Below, in pieces: positions 59,522-64,000 of a DNA stretch of 64,000 nucleotides; within the stretch, counting starts at the first letter, position 1, and each line of letters begins with the position of its first letter. Source of the stretch: UBA7378 sp049611805 (lineage in GTDB: Bacteria > Pseudomonadota > Alphaproteobacteria > RS24); NCBI GenBank assembly GCA_049611805.1, contig JBMZAX010000007.1, forward strand, positions 1 through 64,000, given 5' to 3'. The notes under the pieces were generated by a model. That model worked only from the letters and a program-made list of their open reading frames with translations. It did not search any database and was not told the origin of the DNA. The translations under genes and the position numbers were made by a program.

Positions 59522-60562
59522 GTGACACATAAAATAAAAATAAAAATCATGTCGAAAAACCCGATGCAGGTTTTTCAGTTTACGGAGCTTCCGCAAATCT
59601 ATCCGCAAGTCGAATTTGTGCTGGATCCGGCGGCGGAAGATTTCGACTGGCTGGTTGTTTACGACGATCTGCCGAAAACCGGCAATGAACGCCTGCCGCT
59701 GCGCACCGAAGATGTGGCCTGTGGCAAGGCGCGCACGGCGCTCATTACTTATGAGCCGTCTTCCATCAAATATTTCGGGCGCGATTATACCGACCAGTTC
59801 GGGCTGATTCTGACCAGCCATGACGCCGCCGCACTGCCGCACCCCAACCGCCGCGACATGCCACCCGTCGGCATGTGGTTTTATGGCGGCTCGGAGCAGG
59901 TGAACGCCCGGCCGCAAGTGCCGGAAAAACCCGACCTCTTGTCGGTGTTCGCCTCAAAAAAGCGGCAAAAGCACAGCCTGCATTTGCGCCGGTTCGAATT
60001 TTTGAACGAAGCGATAGCCGAGCTGGGCGATTTGATTTCGGTCTATGGTAATGGCTTTCATTATGTCGAGCATAAGGCCGAGGCGCTCGACAGCTTCAAA
60101 TATCACCTTGCGGTGGAAAACCATATTGGCCCGCATCACTGGACGGAGAAGCTCTCCGATGCGTTTCTCGGTTACAGCCTGCCGTTTTATGTCGGCTGTC
60201 CGAATGCGGCGGAATATTTTCCCGAAGAGGCTTTTATTCCGATCGACATACGCGACACAAAAAAAGCATGCGATACCATTCGCGCGGCGATTGCCGATAA
60301 TGCTTTTGAAAAGCGATTGCCCGCCATCATCGAGGCGCGTCGCCGCGTCATTGAAGACTATAATCTGGGCAATATGGTCGCCAAACACATCATTGAGGCA
60401 GATGAAAAACTGGGTGCGGTGCCGCGCATGCCGACACGCATTAAAAGCCGTCATACGCTCATGCGGTCGGGCCTGCTTGTTTTTCTGCGTTATGCTTTGG
60501 GCAAAATACGCGCGCGGGCTCATAATAGGCGCTATTGGAAAAACTATCTTACGCGCCGTTGA
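59522..60562 (+). CDS. Glycosyltransferase family 10 (fucosyltransferase-like)
   Basis: A 346-residue enzyme of the alpha-fucosyltransferase type. The family signature is FKYHLAVENHIGPHHWTEKLSDAFLGYSLPFYVG (about 203-236, read in pieces), followed by YFPEEAFIPID. Start may be GTG 59522 or ATG 59549; no ribosome-binding site decides. Likely modifies a surface glycan or lipid. It is convergent with the LpxL-like gene, so the two may act on the same surface polymer. Confidence 0.82.
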   Translation: MTHKIKIKIMSKNPMQVFQFTELPQIYPQVEFVLDPAAEDFDWLVVYDDLPKTGNERLPLRTEDVACGKARTALITYEPSSIKYFGRDYTDQFGLILTSHDAAALPHPNRRDMPPVGMWFYGGSEQVNARPQVPEKPDLLSVFASKKRQKHSLHLRRFEFLNEAIAELGDLISVYGNGFHYVEHKAEALDSFKYHLAVENHIGPHHWTEKLSDAFLGYSLPFYVGCPNAAEYFPEEAFIPIDIRDTKKACDTIRAAIADNAFEKRLPAIIEARRRVIEDYNLGNMVAKHIIEADEKLGAVPRMPTRIKSRHTLMRSGLLVFLRYALGKIRARAHNRRYWKNYLTRR

Positions 60563-60565
60563 GAA

Positions 60566-61444
60566 TTATTGACGCCAACGGTCATGCACCCAGAACCATT
60601 CGGCCGGCCGGTCGGAAATCCAGGCTTCGAAACGGGCGTAAATATGCGCCATGGCACGGTCGGTATCGCCCTGGCGGTCGTCGCTTTGCCTGACTTTGAA
60701 GGGGGCCTCGACATGCACATCGAAATAGGCCGTGTCTGGCATGTCGGCGCGTCGGCACACGCGCACGGGCAGCACCATTAAATCGAACCTGTGTGCCAGC
60801 TTGACAGCCGCCGAAGGCGCGCGGGTGGGGCGTGCGAAAAATGTGATCGGGTCGCCCGTATTCAGGCGCTGGTCGATAAGCGCACCCAGCGACACACCGT
60901 TTTTCAGCAGCCGGATCATTTGCTTTGAGCCTTCGGCACCTTTGGGAATTTGATGCGGCATATATCCGGCGCGCTGGTCGACAATCCATTTATCCATAAT
61001 GGGGTTATTGGATGCGCGGTAAATGGCACCGGCCTCAAAGCCCATTTGTTCCAGCAACACCATGTTGATTTCCCAATTGCCGGTATGGGCCGAAACCAGC
61101 ACGAAAGGCTTGCCGCTTTCTTTGAGGGCCTGCAAATGCGCATTGCCATGCACACGCAAACGTTGTTCGGCCTGCGCCGCAATGCGCTTCATATGCGCCA
61201 TTTCTGCCAGAACATGCCCGATATTGTGCCACATATCGCGCAGCGCGATTTTGCGTTGATGCGCCGTCATATCGGGCAGGGCGACGGCCATATTGGTATC
61301 TGCCAGCTTGTGCTCGCGCGTGAAGCGGCCAAATGCATGCACCGCGATCCCGGCGAGTTTTGCGCCAAGGGACAGCCCAAGTCTTTTGAAAATCCAGATA
61401 AGCGACAGCGCCAGCGCCGCCTGTATATAATTTCTATACGACAC
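60566..61444 (-). CDS. Lysophospholipid acyltransferase (LpxL/HtrB family)
   Basis: A 292-residue membrane-anchored acyltransferase with a hydrophobic N-terminus and the catalytic HTGNWE (His-x4-Glu) at about residue 118, then GAIYRASNNPIMDKWIVDQR and ALIDQRLNTG. Members acylate lipid A or related lipids. Start is GTG 61444. Beside a GT10 enzyme, suggesting a lipid- or LPS-modifying role. Confidence 0.87.
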   Translation of the reverse strand: MSYRNYIQAALALSLIWIFKRLGLSLGAKLAGIAVHAFGRFTREHKLADTNMAVALPDMTAHQRKIALRDMWHNIGHVLAEMAHMKRIAAQAEQRLRVHGNAHLQALKESGKPFVLVSAHTGNWEINMVLLEQMGFEAGAIYRASNNPIMDKWIVDQRAGYMPHQIPKGAEGSKQMIRLLKNGVSLGALIDQRLNTGDPITFFARPTRAPSAAVKLAHRFDLMVLPVRVCRRADMPDTAYFDVHVEAPFKVRQSDDRQGDTDRAMAHIYARFEAWISDRPAEWFWVHDRWRQ

Positions 61445-61537
61445 GCAGCGTAATTAATCAGACAATAATGGCGAACTCAACTGTTTACCTTGCAGCAGAG
61501 TCTTGGCTAGAATTTGGGACAGATCAGGGAGGTGATC

Positions 61538-62467
61538 ATGCGTTTGTTATTCAGAATTTGTTTGCCCATGCTTATGGCCGCTTCGCCGGTGCTGGCCGAT
61601 GACTGGTTCGTCTCGAAATTCGGCAAGGACGACACGTTGGGGGCGATAAACCATATTGATGCCGCCAAAACCAAAAACGCCGCAGCGCTGGTCAAACAGG
61701 GCAAAACCATCTCGCTGGGCATGGTGACGGCACCCGACACGCCGGCCTATGGCCCGCGCAAATTTCAGATGATTGTGCATCAGCTCAATGACGGTTCCGG
61801 CGTGACGATGGGGGTCGGCAACACGGTCGGCAATGACGACACGGTGATTACCTCTATCGGCATTGGGTCGCAATTGGACGGGCTGGGCCATATCGGTCGC
61901 AACCATGTTTATTACAATAATCGCAAATCCGCCGATGTGGTGGCGCCCGACGGCCTTTTGTCTCTCGGCACGCATGCGCTGCCCGGCATTGTGACACGCG
62001 GCATTGTGCTGAATATGACCAAGATACACGGCCAAAACCCGATACCGGTGGGCACGCCCTACACCGAAGCCGACATTAAGCGCGCGGCGGCCAATCAAGG
62101 CATTGAAATCGCCGCCGGTGACGTGGTGCTTTTGCATTCGGGCTTTTTGAAAGCTCATGAAGGTAAAGCGCAATTGCCGCCGGGCCTGCCCGGTCTGGGC
62201 GTCAGCGGGGCGCATTATCTTGCCAAGCAGGGCGTTGCGGCCGTGGGTGCCGACACTTGGGCTCTGGAAGTTCTGCCCAGCGAAGACCCGACGGATGCGT
62301 TTCCGGTTCACCGCATTCTGCTTGCCAAATACGGCGTCTACATTCTGGAGAACATGACAACGCATAAGCTGGTGGATGCCGGTGTTGACGAGTTTATGTT
62401 CACGCTGGGCGTGCCGCGTCTGAAGGGGGCGGTGCAGGCGATTATTAATCCGCTGGCAATTTACTAG
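61538..62467 (+). CDS. Exported cyclase-family protein (kynurenine-formamidase-like)
   Basis: A 309-residue precursor with signal peptide RLLFRICLPMLMAASPVLA. The cyclase-family (PF04199) metal motif appears as GSQLDGLGHIGRNHVYYN, a variant of H-G-T-H-x-D; ENMTTHKLVDAGVDEFMFTLGV near the end belongs to the same family. Secretion is notable for this fold. The substrate, perhaps a cyclic amide or lactone, is unknown. GGGAGG precedes the ATG. Confidence 0.82.
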   Translation: MRLLFRICLPMLMAASPVLADDWFVSKFGKDDTLGAINHIDAAKTKNAAALVKQGKTISLGMVTAPDTPAYGPRKFQMIVHQLNDGSGVTMGVGNTVGNDDTVITSIGIGSQLDGLGHIGRNHVYYNNRKSADVVAPDGLLSLGTHALPGIVTRGIVLNMTKIHGQNPIPVGTPYTEADIKRAAANQGIEIAAGDVVLLHSGFLKAHEGKAQLPPGLPGLGVSGAHYLAKQGVAAVGADTWALEVLPSEDPTDAFPVHRILLAKYGVYILENMTTHKLVDAGVDEFMFTLGVPRLKGAVQAIINPLAIY

Positions 62468-62537
62468 CGGGTTGCATTCGGGTGGAAATTTGGCGATACA
62501 AAACCGTCGAATTTCCATCTGATCCATTGAGGGCACT

Positions 62538-62843
62538 ATGAGCGCGCGCATTTATCAACCGGCAAAAACCGCCATGTCATCGGGCACCGCCAAAACCAAG
62601 GAATGGGTGCTGGAATTCGTGCCGGAAAAACCTTCCGTCAAAGACCCGTTCACCGGATGGAATGGCGCCAGCGAAACGCGCTCGCAAATCAGGCTGAAAT
62701 TTCCGACGCTCGAAGAGGCGCAAAACTACGCCACCGCCCACGGCCTGGCCGCACGTGTTGACCGCCCGCGCACACGCAAACCGGCACAAAAGTCCTATGC
62801 CGATAATTTCCGGCACGACCGCGTGTCTCCCTGGTCGCATTAA
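62538..62843 (+). CDS. NADH dehydrogenase accessory subunit (NDUFS4-like)
   Basis: A 101-residue protein of the complex I accessory family (ETC complex I subunit conserved region). The pattern RIYQPAKTAMSSGTAKTKEWVLEF, DPFTGWNGASETRSQIRLKFPT and the tail KSYADNFRHDRVSPWSH matches NDUFS4, which stabilises the N-module. Found in alphaproteobacteria, as an ancestral relative of the mitochondrial subunit. Confidence 0.92.
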   Translation: MSARIYQPAKTAMSSGTAKTKEWVLEFVPEKPSVKDPFTGWNGASETRSQIRLKFPTLEEAQNYATAHGLAARVDRPRTRKPAQKSYADNFRHDRVSPWSH

Positions 62844-62924
62844 CGCTGCCACAAGCGGGCATTTTCGGCTTTTGGTAACCCGCGCGCATTTTGCTAAGCT
62901 TTTCGCAAATCAGGAGGGAGCCCA

Positions 62925-63836
62925 ATGTCAGTAAAACCAATGCGCCTGCGCCGTTCACAATTAGCCGTGCCGGGCGTCAGCGAAAAAATGCTGACCAAAG
63001 CCGCCGCATCTGCCGCCGACCATGTATTTTGCGATCTGGAAGACGCGGTCGCACCCTCGGCCAAGGCCGGTGCCCGTGACACGATTGCCGATGCGCTGAA
63101 CAATCTCGACTGGGGCAACACTGTGCGCTGCGTGCGCGTCAATGATGTCGGCACCGAATGGTGCTACGAAGACATCATCACCATTGTTGAAAAAGCCGGC
63201 AAAAACCTTGATACGATTATGCTGCCCAAGCCGTTAAATGCGGGCGATGTGCAATTTGCCGACAAATTGCTGAACCAGCTTGAAATGAAGCTGGGGCTGG
63301 AGCGCAAAATCGGCCTCGAAGTGCTGATTGAAGAAGTTGAGGCAATGCAAAATGTCGTTGAGATTGCCAATAGCTGCGCGCGGCTGGAATGCATGATTTT
63401 CGGCATGGGCGACTATGCGGCCAGCCAGGGGCTTGTTGTCAAAAATATCGGCAATACGGATGGCTATCCGGGCGATATTTTCCACTATCCGCGATATCAC
63501 ATGACCATTGCGGCACGCGCCGCCGGGCTTGATGCCGTCGACGGCCCGTTTGTTGATTTTAAAAATGACGAAGCCTATCGGGTCGAGTGCCAGCGCGCGC
63601 TTATGCTTGGCATGGTCGGGAAATGGGCCATCCATCCCAGCCAAATTGAACCGGCACTGGAAATATTCTCGCCGACACAGAGCGATGTCGATTTCGCACG
63701 CGAGGTTATTGCGGTTTACGAAAAAGCGGCAGCCGAAGGTCTGGGGTCGGTCGGCCATAAAGGGGTGATGGTGGATGCCGCATCTGCCCGCCTGTTTCAA
63801 AACACGGTCGATCGCGCCGATCTTATCGGCATGTAA
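62925..63836 (+). CDS. CitE/malyl-CoA lyase-family enzyme
   Basis: A 303-residue TIM-barrel lyase. It has FCDLEDAVAPSAK, RVNDVGTEWCYEDI, GLEVLIEEVEAMQNV, the ECMIFGMGDYAASQG metal segment and GKWAIHPSQIEPA. It could be malyl-CoA/beta-methylmalyl-CoA lyase, malyl-CoA thioesterase or a citramalyl-CoA lyase relative; motif FGMGDYAAS is common to several. AGGAGG precedes the ATG. Confidence 0.86.
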   Translation: MSVKPMRLRRSQLAVPGVSEKMLTKAAASAADHVFCDLEDAVAPSAKAGARDTIADALNNLDWGNTVRCVRVNDVGTEWCYEDIITIVEKAGKNLDTIMLPKPLNAGDVQFADKLLNQLEMKLGLERKIGLEVLIEEVEAMQNVVEIANSCARLECMIFGMGDYAASQGLVVKNIGNTDGYPGDIFHYPRYHMTIAARAAGLDAVDGPFVDFKNDEAYRVECQRALMLGMVGKWAIHPSQIEPALEIFSPTQSDVDFAREVIAVYEKAAAEGLGSVGHKGVMVDAASARLFQNTVDRADLIGM

Positions 63837-63971
63837 GGCCATGCGCGAGTGCGTTTTTTGAAGCCTGACGCCTAATAATCCCCATTCGACGCCTTCGCGC
63901 AATTTATTCATTAGCCTTCGCGCCAAAGATTGCTAGCATCAAAAAAGCAAACTTAGGGAGGCGAGCTGCAA

Positions 63972-64000
63972 ATGGCTGATGTTAAATCAGAGATTAGGGG
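63972..64000 (+). CDS. Start of a gene cut by the window end
   Basis: An ATG after GGGAGG opens a frame reading MADVKSEIR to the window edge. Too short to identify. The preceding 135 bp hold the likely promoter. Confidence 0.5.

Noticed and set aside
1..64000. CRISPR arrays, toxin-antitoxin pairs or known phage-defence systems
   Set aside because: No regularly spaced long repeats and no recognisable defence-protein motifs were seen.

Overview
The window reads as chromosomal DNA of an alphaproteobacterium, probably an aerobic heterotroph. Lines of evidence: a riboflavin locus ribD-ribE-ribBA-ribH-nusB-thiL with a decayed GTP cyclohydrolase II half on RibBA, the order hom-glpX-recJ, a two-domain cold-shock protein, a DUF2842 membrane protein beside ctaA, a CBP3-family chaperone beside a YceD/DUF177 protein and plsX-fabH-ihfA-merR, and an NDUFS4-type complex I accessory subunit. 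The exact order or family cannot be fixed from sequence reading alone. Codon use is GC-rich throughout except for two AT-richer patches, and both patches begin at a tRNA-Pro gene.

Layout. 1-2.5 kb: end of a valine-degradation operon (acyl-CoA dehydrogenase, 3-hydroxyisobutyryl-CoA hydrolase, MmsB). 2.5-10.3 kb: DUF1295 membrane protein, glyA, nrdR and the riboflavin/nusB/thiL operon. 10.4-12.6 kb: proton-pumping pyrophosphatase with a clear terminator. 12.6-17.2 kb: bamE, then CBP3-like chaperone, YceD, plsX, fabH, ihfA and a MerR regulator. 17.2-18.4 kb: tRNA-Pro(GGG) and a small AT-rich insert carrying one outer-membrane protein gene, bounded by a 22-bp copy of the tRNA 3' end. 18.4-28.0 kb: housekeeping genes (26-codon membrane peptide, ctaA, rplM-rpsI, fabZ, argC, aminotransferase, hom, glpX, recJ). 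28.0-33.0 kb: tRNA-Glu, exported MsrA, glyoxalase, hydrolase, sirtuin, cold-shock protein, thioesterase. 33.0-36.06 kb: tRNA-Pro(TGG) and a second, 3-kb integrated element with a dead tyrosine integrase, a Baeyer-Villiger-type monooxygenase and a TetR regulator. 36-64 kb: a broad catabolic and surface region.

The most coherent accessory system lies at 38.5-52.3 kb. A tightly packed minus-strand operon SDR-P450-DUF3237-Baeyer-Villiger monooxygenase faces a TetR gene across a long imperfect palindrome. Its gene content fits the chemistry C-H hydroxylation, then alcohol to ketone, then ketone to ester or lactone. Plus-strand genes after the TetR gene (cupin, aldehyde dehydrogenase, acyl-CoA ligase, acyl-CoA-dehydrogenase-like flavoprotein, enoyl-CoA hydratase, medium-chain reductase) could carry the products into CoA-linked oxidation. 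The substrate (alicyclic, terpenoid or other hydrophobic compound) is not visible from sequence.

The tail (52-64 kb) holds small membrane proteins, exported proteins, a DUF3604 protein, a tautomerase, an MFS transporter, a GT10 glycosyltransferase beside an LpxL-type acyltransferase, an exported cyclase-family protein, the NDUFS4-like subunit and a CitE/malyl-CoA lyase-type enzyme. Functional names rest on motif recognition by eye; no database search was run.
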